NCBI GenBank assembly: GCA_963676655.2 | Contig: CAXXKX010000003.1 | Location: 806,001 to 870,000 of the forward strand | Source: G963676655 sp963676655 | GTDB taxonomy: Bacteria > Verrucomicrobiota > Lentisphaeria > Victivallales > Victivallaceae | Direction of reading: 5' to 3' | DNA length: 64,000 nt | In this document: positions 1-9,800 of the stretch, in pieces | Position numbering within the stretch: the first letter of the stretch is position 1 | Layout: every line of letters starts with the position of its first letter | The notes under the pieces: generated by a model | What the model saw: the letters and a program-made list of their open reading frames with translations, nothing else | What the model was told of the DNA's origin: nothing | Databases searched by the model: none | Made by a program: the position numbers and the translations under genes

Positions 1-680
1 ATCAGCGCAAACTTTATGACGAACTGCTGAAACAGGGACGCGCTCAATGCGGCAAAATGCTGAAAAGCGGCCAGAAAGGGGCTGGAATCGAACTTCTCAC
101 CACGTTGCTGCGGTTGCGGCAGACCTGTTGCGATCCGGCGCTGCTGCCAAATAAAATGGGAGCAAAAGTGTCCTCTGCTAAGGGCGATCTGCTGAGAGAA
201 TTGATTCTGGAAAACATTGACAGTAAACATAAAATGCTGTTGTTCAGTCAGTTTACTTCTCAACTGGCACTGGTCAGGAGCTGGCTTGATGACAGCAAAA
301 TAGAATATGAATATCTTGACGGTTCAACCCGCAATCGACTGGAAAAAGTTGATAACTTCAACGACAACCAGGACCTGTCTCTGTTTCTGCTGAGTTTGAA
401 AGCCGGGGGCACCGGCCTCAACCTTACCTCTGCTGACACGGTCATTATTTATGACCCCTGGTGGAACCCGGCAGTTGAACTGCAGGCCGCCGACCGGACC
501 CACCGAATCGGCCAGACCCAGCCCGTCAATATCATGAAACTGGTGGTGAAAGATTCTATCGAGGAACGTATTCTGCAAATGCAGCAGCATAAGCAGAAAA
601 TCTTTGATGCTCTGATCGAAAATCCCGCTGCTGGACGCAAGATTTCACTGGACGAAATCAAGTTCCTGCTGGATGTATAA
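1..680 (+). CDS. SNF2/SWI2-type DEAD-like helicase, C-terminal part (5' end outside window)
   Basis: The reading frame is open from the first bases of the window, so only the last ~225 residues of a longer protein are seen. The visible part is the helicase C-terminal (RecA-like 2) domain of the Snf2 family: SQFTSQL and YLDGSTRNR (motif IV/IVa region), SLKAGGTGLNLT (motif V) and QAADRTHRIGQTQPV (motif VI with the arginine fingers). The end, with IEERILQMQQHKQ, is the usual brace after motif VI. Family members are ATP-driven double-stranded DNA translocases that remodel protein-DNA complexes. Bacterial forms often carry an N-terminal SWIM zinc finger, which would lie outside the window. It converges with ychF, 23 bp away. 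Identification as Snf2 family is firm; cellular role is unknown. Confidence 0.9.
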   Translation, partial: QRKLYDELLKQGRAQCGKMLKSGQKGAGIELLTTLLRLRQTCCDPALLPNKMGAKVSSAKGDLLRELILENIDSKHKMLLFSQFTSQLALVRSWLDDSKIEYEYLDGSTRNRLEKVDNFNDNQDLSLFLLSLKAGGTGLNLTSADTVIIYDPWWNPAVELQAADRTHRIGQTQPVNIMKLVVKDSIEERILQMQQHKQKIFDALIENPAAGRKISLDEIKFLLDV

Positions 681-703
681 CTTCGACTTGAAGAGCCGGA
701 TTA

Positions 704-1804
704 TTATACTGAAAAACGGACGTGAACGTTGTCGCCGTCCTGGACAATGTAGTCTTTGCCTTCAATCCGCAATTTGCCGGCAGTCTTAGCGGCGTTCCAA
801 CTACCGTATTCGCAAATATCTTCATATGAAACCACTTCCATGCGAATGAACCCCCGGCACATATCGGTGTGGATTTTACCGGCGGCTTCCGGAGCCGCAG
901 TTCCGGCTGTAATCGTCCAGGCCTTTGTTTCTTTTGGGCCGGCAGTGAAGAATGTAATATAATTGAGCAGCCGGTAACTGGTTTCAATGACCCGGGTCAA
1001 ACCATTTTCACTTATACCTAGATCTTCAAGAAAAATTGCGGCTTCTTCATCATCAAGCTGGCTGAGTTCCTCCTCGAGCTTGGCACAAACCGGAACCACT
1101 TCCATTTTATGGCCGGCGGCATATTCAAGCAAGGCTTTAGTGGCGTCGGTTTCGCCGAAAGACCGAAAAGCGGTTTCATCACAATTCGCACAAATAAATG
1201 CCGGCATCGCGGTCAGCAGGCCAAATTCCCTGACCCGGCGCATTTCCGCCGGATTGTCGCGATCAATCTGCGGCAGACGGGATTCCGCCAGATCGGCGCT
1301 GATACGCTGCAGCAATTCCAGTTCCGCTTTGATTTCCGGGTCGGTAGAACGCATCTGTTTACGCGCTTTCGCCATCCGCTTTTCCAGCATTTCCAGATCA
1401 GCAAGCATCAATTCAGTAATAATTACCTCCAAATCACTGACCGGATCAATTTTCCCGGCAACGTGGACCACGTCAGCGTCTTCAAACACCCTGACTACAT
1501 GGGCTATCGCGTCAACATTGCGAATATGACCAAGGAACTGGTTTCCCAGCCCCTGCCCTTTGCTGGCGCCTTCAACCAGGCCGGCAATGTCAATAAACTT
1601 TAATGAAGTCGGAATTATTTTAGCGGAATTCTCCGTTTTAGCCAGAACATCCAAACGCTCATCCGGCACCAGGACAATTCCAGTATTGGGCTCAATCGTA
1701 CAAAACGGAAAGTTGGCCGAAGCGGCACCGCCTTTGCTTAAGGCGTTAAACAAGGTCGACTTTCCGACATTCGGCAGGCCGACAAATCCACACGAAAAAC
1801 TCAT
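704..1804 (-). CDS. ychF: YchF/OLA1-family redox-regulated ATPase
   Basis: 366 residues, the normal length for YchF. The P-loop is GLPNVGKST near the N-terminus, followed by the DIAGLVEGASKGQGLGN switch II region. The fourth G motif is non-canonical, ANCDE rather than NKxD, as expected for this ATP-preferring Obg-like subfamily. The C-terminal TGS-like domain contains FFTAGPKETKAWT and ends RIEGKDYIVQDGDNVHVRF, typical of YchF. It binds ribosomes and is linked to translation and oxidative-stress response in other bacteria. It stands alone, converging with the helicase gene. The long open frames on the opposite strand of this gene are codon-bias shadows. Confidence 0.97.
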   Translation of the reverse strand: MSFSCGFVGLPNVGKSTLFNALSKGGAASANFPFCTIEPNTGIVLVPDERLDVLAKTENSAKIIPTSLKFIDIAGLVEGASKGQGLGNQFLGHIRNVDAIAHVVRVFEDADVVHVAGKIDPVSDLEVIITELMLADLEMLEKRMAKARKQMRSTDPEIKAELELLQRISADLAESRLPQIDRDNPAEMRRVREFGLLTAMPAFICANCDETAFRSFGETDATKALLEYAAGHKMEVVPVCAKLEEELSQLDDEEAAIFLEDLGISENGLTRVIETSYRLLNYITFFTAGPKETKAWTITAGTAAPEAAGKIHTDMCRGFIRMEVVSYEDICEYGSWNAAKTAGKLRIEGKDYIVQDGDNVHVRFSV

Positions 1805-1881
1805 TCTGTTTTCTCCATAAACTATCTTATATTTAAATCTTTGTAAAACATAATAAAATTTTGCATCCGTCGTGCGGATTC

Positions 1882-1911
1882 AAAAAAAAACCCGCCCGGA
1901 AATCGAGCGGG
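1882..1911 (-). terminator. Rho-independent terminator after the TIGR04073-type gene
   Basis: Read on the minus strand, CCCGCTCG pairs with CGGGCGGG (one G-U) around a five-base loop ATTTC, and is followed at once by nine T residues. It lies about 20 bp beyond the stop of the 134-residue gene and before ychF. Confidence 0.85.
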
Positions 1912-1931
1912 ATAATATTCATAAAAGCCCT

Positions 1932-2336
1932 TTACCTGGAGATCGCTTCATCCTGATAGAAGAAGTTGAAAGCATTGTGCTCTTCATCAACTACCCAGGC
2001 CGGACGCATCATCGGACCATAGCCCCAGCCGCTCTCATACGGATCGTCTGTGCATCCCGGCAACGGCATCGGAAAGGTGATGATGTCAATAACACCGACC
2101 CCGATTCGGCTGACGGTCCAGACAACACCTTTGATAACTCCATAGGTAAGAGCCGCAACATTACCTTTTTCATGCATGACGTCATAGGGCTGAATCAACA
2201 GTTCAAGCGGACTGAATGCAATATTAGCAATACCGCGGCCAAGTTTCTCCATCGGATTTCCGGCAAAAGAACTTGGAGCAATAAACACCGCACCCAGAAT
2301 AATCGTCGCTAAAACTGCTTTTTTAAACTGTTTCAT
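1932..2336 (-). CDS. exosortase system-associated protein, TIGR04073-like
   Basis: 134 residues with a clear signal peptide (KKAVLATIILGAVFIAPSSFAG). The mature part starts with the signature MEKLGRGIANIAFSPLEL, then a hydrophobic stretch GVIKGVVWTVSRIGVGVIDI and a PLPGCTDDPYESGWGYG segment. This pattern matches my memory of the TIGR04073 family, small exported proteins found in genomes with PEP-CTERM/exosortase or related surface-protein sorting systems, notably Verrucomicrobia-Lentisphaerae. Function is not known. It is a single-gene unit with its own terminator (1882-1911). No exosortase or PEP-CTERM protein is visible in this window. Confidence 0.75.
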   Translation of the reverse strand: MKQFKKAVLATIILGAVFIAPSSFAGNPMEKLGRGIANIAFSPLELLIQPYDVMHEKGNVAALTYGVIKGVVWTVSRIGVGVIDIITFPMPLPGCTDDPYESGWGYGPMMRPAWVVDEEHNAFNFFYQDEAISR

Positions 2337-2601
2337 ATGGTAATCCTTCCGTAAAATTTAAATATCCCGCAAAATGCACAATGTATTCAGCAAAGGAATA
2401 TAGTATACTTTCAAATAAAATTCAAGATTAAAAAAATATTATTTTAAATTATCTATTTTCAGGCAAAGTGCCTCATTTTGTATGAATAGCCCTGGCAAAT
2501 ACTCAAACAAAATTAACCTGGCTCAAAATAATCTTTGCCCGGTCCCTCTGCTTCTATGATAAACAAATCTCTTTTTTAAGATAGCATAGATAATCATCCA
2601 T

Positions 2602-3525
2602 TCAACCTTTTAAAGCGTTTTTCATATTCAGAAGAAAATCATTGCGGTCAACCGGCATATCAACCATTTCAGCTTCGGGATGCTGCCGCTTGAACCAGGT
2701 AAGCTGCCTTCTGGCATATTGCCAGGTTCCGGTTATGATCAACTCACACATTTGATCATACGTGATTTCACCTGCAAGATAACGACCGATTATTCGATAG
2801 CCGATAGCCTGGTGAGCGGTCGGTGATGTTAAAATCCCGGAGGCAATGGCTTCTTTCGCTTCCTCTATCCAGCCGGATTCAAGCATTTTTCCCGTCCGGA
2901 GAGCGATTCGCGCCCGTAACTCATCCCGGTCCCAAAGCAAAACCCGGGCCGCGACCGGAAAACGCAATTCCGGCAGTTTGTTCGTTTGAAGTTCGGTAAT
3001 GGATTTACCGGTCAGGGTAAATACTTCGAGCGCCCGGATAAGTTTCCGGCGATGCGAATACCAGCGTTCATAGTCAGCCGGGTCCTGTTTGCGCATCAAT
3101 TCTTTCAACTCTTCAAAACTGGCGTCATTGTCATATTTCGCGTCAAGTTCCGCTCGCAAAGCCGAATCGCCCGGCAATGGATCAAGCCCGTACATCAGCG
3201 CTTTGAAATACATCCCGGTCCCGCCGCACAGAACCGGCAATTTTCCCCGTCTTAAAATATCTCCAATAACACGGTCCGCCATCTCAACATATTGATAGAC
3301 GTCAATCCGTTGATTAAAGGAACAAATATCGATAAGATGATGCGGAACCAGATTACGCTCCGCCGCAATTGGCTTTGCAGTCCCGATGTCCAGCCCCTGG
3401 TAGAGCTGCATCGAATCAACCGAAACAATTTCCCCGTCCATTTCCCGGGCCAGAAACAGTGCCAGATCACTTTTACCGCTGGCAGTAGGGCCCATGACAA
3501 CCGGTATTTTTTGATTATGCAACAT
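2602..3525 (-). CDS. miaA: tRNA dimethylallyltransferase
   Basis: MiaA transfers a dimethylallyl group to N6 of A37 in tRNAs reading UNN codons. The chosen start gives 307 residues: MLHNQKIPVVMGPTASGKSD, with Walker A GPTASGKS at residues 12-19, then VDSMQLYQGLDIGTAKP and DICSFNQ. The C-terminal part has ALEVFTLTGKSI, the AIGYRIIGRYL helix and QYARRQLTWFKRQ. The frame stays open upstream for 64 more codons, but those overlap lspA completely. The start at 3525 is preceded by a GGGGG ribosome site and lies 13 bp after the lspA stop, so it is preferred. Third gene of a dksA-like/lspA/miaA operon. Confidence 0.96.
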   Translation of the reverse strand: MLHNQKIPVVMGPTASGKSDLALFLAREMDGEIVSVDSMQLYQGLDIGTAKPIAAERNLVPHHLIDICSFNQRIDVYQYVEMADRVIGDILRRGKLPVLCGGTGMYFKALMYGLDPLPGDSALRAELDAKYDNDASFEELKELMRKQDPADYERWYSHRRKLIRALEVFTLTGKSITELQTNKLPELRFPVAARVLLWDRDELRARIALRTGKMLESGWIEEAKEAIASGILTSPTAHQAIGYRIIGRYLAGEITYDQMCELIITGTWQYARRQLTWFKRQHPEAEMVDMPVDRNDFLLNMKNALKG

Positions 3526-3538
3526 AATCGCCCCCTGA

Positions 3539-4093
3539 TTATTTTGCCGTTTCGGTCGCTTCCGGATCTTCGCTTTCAGTCTTCTTTTTCTTTTCCGGAC
3601 GCAGCAGCAGTGACAAAATATAGATAGCGATTCCGACGCATATAGCGCTGTCCGCGACATTGAAAGACGGCCAGCGATAGGTGAATATCCGGAAATCAAG
3701 AAAATCGACCACTTCATGACGCCATATCCGGTCGATTGAATTGCCGATTATGCCGCTGACGACCATGAACAGCGCCACATAACGCTCATTCCAGCCTTCG
3801 GTAAACCAGCGTAAAGCAAACAGCGCGGCAACCATGACAGAGAATCCAAACCCGAGCAGCAGCCAGCGCTGACCTTCAAGAATCCCCCAGGCGGCGCCGC
3901 GGTTGGTAATATAGGTAAGATTAAAAAAACCGGGGATAATCGGAATAATTTTTCCGTAGGCGATATTATGCACCACCAGATGTTTTGTGACCTGATCAAC
4001 TACTACCAGAACCGCACACACGGCAATGGCAAAAAAAAGAATCCGGCGTTCTGAGCGACTGCCGAATTCTGATTTGTCTAATAACTTAATCAA
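3539..4093 (-). CDS. lspA: lipoprotein signal peptidase (signal peptidase II)
   Basis: 184 residues with four membrane segments. The conserved motifs are all present: VVDQVTKHLV, NRGAAWG, GNSIDR with catalytic Asp121, and SFNVADSAI with catalytic Asp148. It cleaves prolipoproteins before the lipid-modified cysteine in the inner membrane. A charged tail rich in Lys and Glu follows the last segment. The start codon appears to be TTG, overlapping the end of the dksA-like gene by 8 bp, which indicates translational coupling. miaA follows after 13 bp. Confidence 0.95.
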   Translation of the reverse strand: MIKLLDKSEFGSRSERRILFFAIAVCAVLVVVDQVTKHLVVHNIAYGKIIPIIPGFFNLTYITNRGAAWGILEGQRWLLLGFGFSVMVAALFALRWFTEGWNERYVALFMVVSGIIGNSIDRIWRHEVVDFLDFRIFTYRWPSFNVADSAICVGIAIYILSLLLRPEKKKKTESEDPEATETAK

Positions 4094-4505
4094 CGTAGGG
4101 ATTTATTCCGCCGTTTTGTTCCCGGATACTTTTGCATTTGATACAGCATCTGGCATGAGGTTTGGCACGCAGTCTGGCTTCGGGAATATCATCGCCGCAG
4201 TCAAGACAAAGGCCAAATTCATTGTTCTTTAAACGTTCCAACGCTTCCTCAATACTCTCAAGGACGTCTCCTTCCTCGGTAAGCAGCTGTAATTCCATTT
4301 CATGACGAGAGTTGTCACTACCGAGATCCGCCATATGAGTCGCCATTCCGCGAGACTCAGCGCCTGATCCGTTCTGGGTCAATGCTTCACCGGCATGGAA
4401 TTCCATTTGTCCGACAATACTTTCACGGGCCGCCATCAGCAACTCGAAAAACTCTTTTTTCTTGCCGCGGAACTTAGGAACTTTCGTTACTTCTTTAACT
4501 GCCAT
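4086..4505 (-). CDS. DksA/TraR-family zinc-finger protein
   Basis: 139 residues. The C-terminal C4 zinc finger is formed by Cys100, Cys103, Cys121 and Cys124 in CLDCGDDIPEARL and CCIKC. The middle is an acidic helical region (ELQLLTEEGDVLESIEEALERL shortened here), as in DksA coiled-coil tips. The N-terminus is basic. Family members bind RNA polymerase through the secondary channel and work with ppGpp. Location directly upstream of lspA is common in several phyla. First gene of a three-gene operon, overlapping lspA by 8 bp. Whether it is a true DksA or a TraR/YocK-like paralogue cannot be decided from sequence alone. Confidence 0.85.
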   Translation of the reverse strand: MAVKEVTKVPKFRGKKKEFFELLMAARESIVGQMEFHAGEALTQNGSGAESRGMATHMADLGSDNSRHEMELQLLTEEGDVLESIEEALERLKNNEFGLCLDCGDDIPEARLRAKPHARCCIKCKSIREQNGGINPYVD

Positions 4506-4824
4506 AACGCTTTATCTCCATGTTCATATTTTTTATGATTTTTTATATTCCAATATCTATAATCTTGCTAATATAGTTTATTTTCAAGAAAATTCAAGCT
4601 CTTATTGTCTCATATAACCCCCGTAAAATGAAATATTTTCAAAAAAAAGATACAATTTGCCCCTTTTGGGGAGATTGTCGATTTATAATGGTGAAATTAT
4701 GCAAAATATACAAGGAGCTATATTTCTGTGATCAATGAATCCTTTCAAAATTGATCATGGTATAAAAAACAGCGTCGCAGTCAGTTACCAAACGCAGCAT
4801 CAATGAAAGAATCTTTTAAAAAAA

Positions 4825-4900
4825 TTGTAACGTTTCAAATTTATGGTATTGACAAAATAAAAGACCGGCTATATAATTATTTGTAACGTTTCAAATTTAA
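4825..4900 (+). promoter_or_regulatory. sigma70-type promoter framed by two identical LacI-type operators
   Basis: A 19-bp sequence TTGTAACGTTTCAAATTTA occurs twice, at about 4825-4843 and 4882-4900. Its core TTGTAACGTTTCAA is a near-palindrome with the central CG typical of LacI-family operators. Between the copies lies TTGACA (4849-4854), 18 bp, and TATAAT (4873-4878). The downstream copy would cover the transcription start. The arrangement, just before the LacI gene at 4911, points to autorepression. Positions may be off by one base. Confidence 0.8.
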
Positions 4901-4910
4901 GGTTTTTAAT

Positions 4911-5924
4911 ATGCAGAAAAAAATAAATATCAAGGATATAGCCAGAGAAGCCGGCGTTGCGGTATCCACTGCCTCCATGGCCTTGAGCGGCAATGAGAAA
5001 ATCAAGTTAAAAACACGGCAGCGGCTGCGCGAAGTAGCGGAACGACTTGGTTATGTACCAAACATGGCAGCGCGCAATCTGGTTGGCGGGAAAACTTTTT
5101 TCATCGGCATGGTTATTATGCCAAGCCAGAACAATATATACCTTGAAGAAGCAATCGCAGTCCAGCGTTACCTCATCGCCCATGATTACAAATTCAAACT
5201 TTTTATCGCGGACATCAACAACCGGGAAGAACGGGATTTTCTGCTGCAATCAATCCGGGGCATTGTCGACGGCATAATTTGCTACCCGGTGCCACCATCG
5301 CTGGAACAACCGTTTATTCAAAAACTGCAAAATTACGGCATTAAATGCGTCTTCACAAAATTTATCAAGAATACCGCAATGGACTGGGTTTCCGCCGATT
5401 ATGAATTAGGCGCTTATCTGGCAACAAAATATCTTCTGAACAAAGGACATCGTCGTATCGCGACTTTTACCAGCGGAGATGACCAACGGGGCTTTCCGGA
5501 GCGCGCATCCGGAGCACGCAGAGCCTTTGATGAATACAATCTGGAATTTCAGCCTTTTGTGGTTACCCCTGAAATGGCAGCTAATATGATAAAATTTTGC
5601 GGGGGCTATGATTTAGCGAAAGAAATGCTAAATACGGCAATAAAACCGACTGCGCTGTTTATGCGTTCGGACTTTCTGGCATTAGGTGCGATCAAGGCTG
5701 CTACCGACATGAATCTAAAAGTTGGACATGATATCGATATTGTCGGGTTTGACAATATTGAATTCGGCGCTTTTTCAGTACCGGCTTTGACCACGGTTAA
5801 ATATGACCGGGACGAGAAGGCTAAAATGCTGGCTGAAATCCTGTTAAGCAGAATTCGCGGAGAAGAATTTCCAACAAAAAATATTTTTATTAAACCGGAA
5901 CTGGTAATCAGGGAAAGCGCTTGA
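4911..5924 (+). CDS. LacI-family transcriptional regulator (module 1)
   Basis: 337 residues. The N-terminal helix-turn-helix reads INIKDIAREAGVAVSTASMAL, followed by the hinge helix VPNMAARNLVGG. The remainder is a periplasmic-binding-protein-like sensor domain, with FFIGMVIMP at its start and DIDIVGFDNIEFGAFSVPALTTV near the end, ending at the usual LVIRES-type strand. It presumably senses a sugar and represses itself and the downstream pseudopilin and LamG/GH-A gene through the two operators just upstream. No ligand can be deduced. Confidence 0.95.
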   Translation: MQKKINIKDIAREAGVAVSTASMALSGNEKIKLKTRQRLREVAERLGYVPNMAARNLVGGKTFFIGMVIMPSQNNIYLEEAIAVQRYLIAHDYKFKLFIADINNREERDFLLQSIRGIVDGIICYPVPPSLEQPFIQKLQNYGIKCVFTKFIKNTAMDWVSADYELGAYLATKYLLNKGHRRIATFTSGDDQRGFPERASGARRAFDEYNLEFQPFVVTPEMAANMIKFCGGYDLAKEMLNTAIKPTALFMRSDFLALGAIKAATDMNLKVGHDIDIVGFDNIEFGAFSVPALTTVKYDRDEKAKMLAEILLSRIRGEEFPTKNIFIKPELVIRESA

Positions 5925-5984
5925 TAATAAATTATCAATTATTCAATTTATAATCCATCATAATTCCTAATAGGAGAAAAAGTT

Positions 5985-6776
5985 ATGAAAAATGAAGTAA
6001 ACATGAAATCGTTCTTTCGCAGACCCAAATTTGAGGAAAGAAAAATCTTCACACTCATTGAACTCCTTGTCGTAATTGCTATCATTGCAATTCTTGCCAG
6101 CATGTTAATGCCCGCACTCGGAAAAGCCAGGGAAAAAGCAAAAAGCATTTCATGCATGAATATCCTCAAACAACTGGGCACAACGGTAATAATCTATGCC
6201 GATGATTTCGACGGTCAGCTCTTTCCGCTGCGTGAAGCGGCCGGAAACCGCTTGTGGTGGGATCAGTTAATCAGTCCTTATTTTAATAAAACCAACTTAA
6301 ACGCAGGAGGTACCGTTAACGACTCATTCGGCACTAATTACATGAGGTGCCCCAGCGTTGTCCGCAACAATACCTTCAACGGGCCGACTTACGGAACCAA
6401 TTACCCAACCATTCTCGGCTACATGAATCAGACAAAATATACCGTCGCCTCAATGAAACTTCACCACATCCGCCCCTCAACCTGTACATTCACCGACCGC
6501 CAGGAGTCGCTTGACACCAGATGCTACTATCCGCCAATCATCAGTTACTGGAAACCGCTTATCGATTTGGACGGCGACGGAGTCAGTGATACTTACAGCA
6601 CCAGTGCGCCGTTTAACATGACTTCTCCGCGACACTCGGGACGTTTAAATGTGCTCTTCGCGGGTGGACAAGTCAAAAATATGTCGACAAAGGATTTCTT
6701 TACCAATAAAGATGACCTGCACGGCTCTAAAGAAGTCATATTTCGCGGTTACGGACCGCAACTGGTGCTGCCGTAA
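5985..6776 (+). CDS. prepilin-type N-terminal methylation domain protein (pseudopilin, module 1)
   Basis: 263 residues. A basic leader is followed by FTLIELLVVIAIIAILASM, the type IV pilin / type II secretion pseudopilin signature, with Glu at +5. The residue before the expected cleavage is Ile (RKIFTL), not Gly. The C-terminal H-X9-DG motif found in this protein type is present but changed to H-X9-GG (RHSGRLNVLFAGGQ). A good ribosome site AGGAG precedes the start. It lies 60 bp after the LacI gene and 100 bp before the large secreted hydrolase. Probably anchored in or transiting the inner membrane; whether it forms pseudopili is unknown. Confidence 0.9.
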   Translation: MKNEVNMKSFFRRPKFEERKIFTLIELLVVIAIIAILASMLMPALGKAREKAKSISCMNILKQLGTTVIIYADDFDGQLFPLREAAGNRLWWDQLISPYFNKTNLNAGGTVNDSFGTNYMRCPSVVRNNTFNGPTYGTNYPTILGYMNQTKYTVASMKLHHIRPSTCTFTDRQESLDTRCYYPPIISYWKPLIDLDGDGVSDTYSTSAPFNMTSPRHSGRLNVLFAGGQVKNMSTKDFFTNKDDLHGSKEVIFRGYGPQLVLP

Positions 6777-6875
6777 TAAATTAAAAACATCATAAACAGT
6801 TTTTTGACAACAGTGCAAGAAGCAAATACTATATCCGTAAACCGGAAAAAATATTATCACGGGAATATTTAATTA

Positions 6876-9800
6876 ATGAAAAACCTAATTTTATTGATGA
6901 TTGGGCTGACCTCATTTTCAGCCATTGCCGAAACGCTTTTTTACGCGCCGTTTGACGGTTCCGCTAACGCTGAAACCGCCGCGGGAAGTAAAATTGCCAG
7001 GATGTACGGCAAAATAAATTACGTTAACGGGATTAAGGGCGAAGCCGCAGTTGTCGGCGGCAAAACAGACCGCATTGTTTTCAGCGCCGCAAAAAACTTT
7101 AATATTGAACAAGGAACATGTTCATTTTGGATACAGCCTCAGAATTGGCTTCCGGCCACAAAAAACTTTGCTTTTTTTGTTTCATTCAAGGCTTTTCACG
7201 ACAACACCAACAGCGATATTATCACTTATAAAGTATGCAAAACGACCAACCTGGCGTTCCTGGTGCGAAATCGTGCGACAAAAAAATCAATTCCGCTGAC
7301 AACAGACATTGCGCTCTGGCAGCAGAAGCAGTGGCACAACATTGTTTTGACCTGGGATGCCCGGACCATCACCTTTTATCTGGACGGGAAAAAAATTTCC
7401 AGTATGGCGCATTTTAAATTACCTGAAGAATGGAAAGAAATAATAGTTGGAGTGCCCTACCCGTCCTGGATAATGATTGAAGATGAGAAAACCGCAGTTG
7501 ATGAACTTGTCATTCTCAATGAATGCCTGGAGGCGGAAAAGGTTGCCGCTCTGTATAAAAATACGCTGAATCAATTTGAAAAAGTTAAGAATAAAAAAGA
7601 TCCGTCATCAAAAGAAACAGCCCTTTTTCATGCCTCGTTTGACCGGGGAATAAAGCCGGATAAAGCATTAAACCGGCAAGTGAATGCATACGGGAAAAAA
7701 GTCCCGATTGTCCCGGGCATAAGAAAACAGGCGGCGGAAGTTGCCGGGAAAGAAAAGATTAAAATTTATTATAAAGCCAATGAGAATATGCATGCAAAAA
7801 CAGGCACATGTATCTTCTGGGTCAAACCTGAATGGGCGGCACAGGAAAAAAATTTCTATTTTCTGCTTTCACTTTTCGGCCCCGATACAAGATGTCTGTT
7901 ACTGAAATCATACAACGCCGCCAAATTATCGCTGATCCTGCAGAATACCCGGACCCAAAAGACAAAAGTGCTGTCGCAGTCAATTGCGGACTGGAAGCCC
8001 GGACAGTGGCATCAGCTTGCGTTGATCTGGAACAAGGGCTCATATCGTTTATTTATCGATGGCGCGGCATGTGGCGCGGTAACGCTGGAAGGGCTTGACA
8101 AATGGAACTACATTGTACTCGGAACCGCATTGCCGTCATGGGGGCACGTCGGATTAAATAAAACAATTGTTGACGAACTTGCCATCTTTCCGGAAGCATT
8201 TACCACCAGTGACATCAAACGCAACTTTGACGCTGTAATCGCAGCCAACCCGGCAATGAAAGCAAAACTTACAAGAAGAGAAAAAGTGAAAAAATTCAGA
8301 CAAGATAACGATTTGGCACTGGCCGCGAACGGAGCCTGGATTCTCGCATCGTCTTTCGGTAATTATCACGATTATTACTCCGACAACCTGATTGATAACA
8401 ATCCGGATACCGTCTGGCAGCCGAAAGAGAATGAATATCCGCAATATCTGGAATTACGCTGGAAATTTCCACGAAAGATTGATAAAATAGTATTCCGTTC
8501 CGGTTCAAATATCGCAATTGACGCCGCTTCGGTTAAGAGTTTTGACCGCATAAACGGAAAATGGAAAACCATTAAACAAGCCACCGCGGCTGAATTAAAG
8601 GACGGCACGATCACATTTCCCTGCATCACATGCCGCCAACTCAGGTTTGTGATTGAAAAAGCCAAAGATAAAGTCTCTTTGTCCGAACTGGAGGCTTATG
8701 GTCCTCCCCAGCCCGTGGTGGGAAAAAATTCCCCTTATTGGAATGCCTGGTATATCTGGTATCCGGAACCGGATCAGCTCCATAAAGGATCGCAGCCGCG
8801 TTATTTCCGCCGCGTATTCAACCTGACTGACAGCGCTTTTAAATCAGCGTTCATTCAAGCCCGGTCCAACGATTATTACCGTATTTGGGTGAACGGGAAC
8901 GAAGTCGCGACCGGGTCCACCATGATTACCCCGGTTAACGTCGGCAAATACCTTAAAAAAGGCAAAAACATCATCGCGGTCGAGTCCGACCTGCGCCGCA
9001 ATCCCGGGAAATGGGGCTGGGGGGAATTGCTGGTGGAACTCAGCGTCAACTACCCGAACGGTTCGCTGCGTATCGGCACCGGACCGGAATGGAAAAGTTC
9101 TAACAAAAAACTTGAAGGTTGGACCGGAACGGAATTTGACGATGCAAAATGGCTGGGCGTCTATTGCTACAAACGGCCGCCGGAAGGACCATGGGGTAAA
9201 ATTGCATATCATTGTACCAGTATTCGCGAAAAAATTAAATTTGCAGGCGTCAAGATTACTCCTGAAAAACCGGAACCCGGCTCTGAAATTACGGTTTCCG
9301 TTACCTTGAAACCGGAAATACCGCTCGGAAGAAATTATTTTTTCGCATTTGAATTGGGCCATCGCGCGCTCAACCCGCAAAACGTCGATTATATCGTGTC
9401 CCGTGAAATTGTCAATTCAGTTTCAACCAAAGGTAAAGTCGATGCGATCACAATTACGGCAAAAATTCCCCTCCCGCCGTGGACCCCGTCAGGTAAAATT
9501 CCGCTGCGATTGTGCGGATATGACAGTGAAAACGGCATTGAACTGGACCTGGACGGCATTAAAGATAATGTCATCGCCGAAATTGAAACTGCTCCGCGAA
9601 CCGTTCACGCGTCACCAGTCGACACCGCGAAAGTTGCCTACCCGAACGGTCAGGCGGCATTTGTCATTAACGACCAAGCGACTACTCCGTTTTTCTGGCG
9701 GCATATCTATTTGACCGACCCCAAAAGACTTTACACCATGGATAAATATTCCAATATTAAAATTCATCAATTTTTGCTTTACGGCGGCATCATCCACGAG

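Noticed and set aside
987..1603. Long open frames opposite ychF
   Set aside because: Antisense shadows of a highly biased conserved gene; no start signals.
2602..3717. MiaA with a 64-residue N-terminal extension
   Set aside because: The extension is entirely within lspA in another frame and is rich in Arg/Lys/Cys by frame bias; the internal ATG has the ribosome site.
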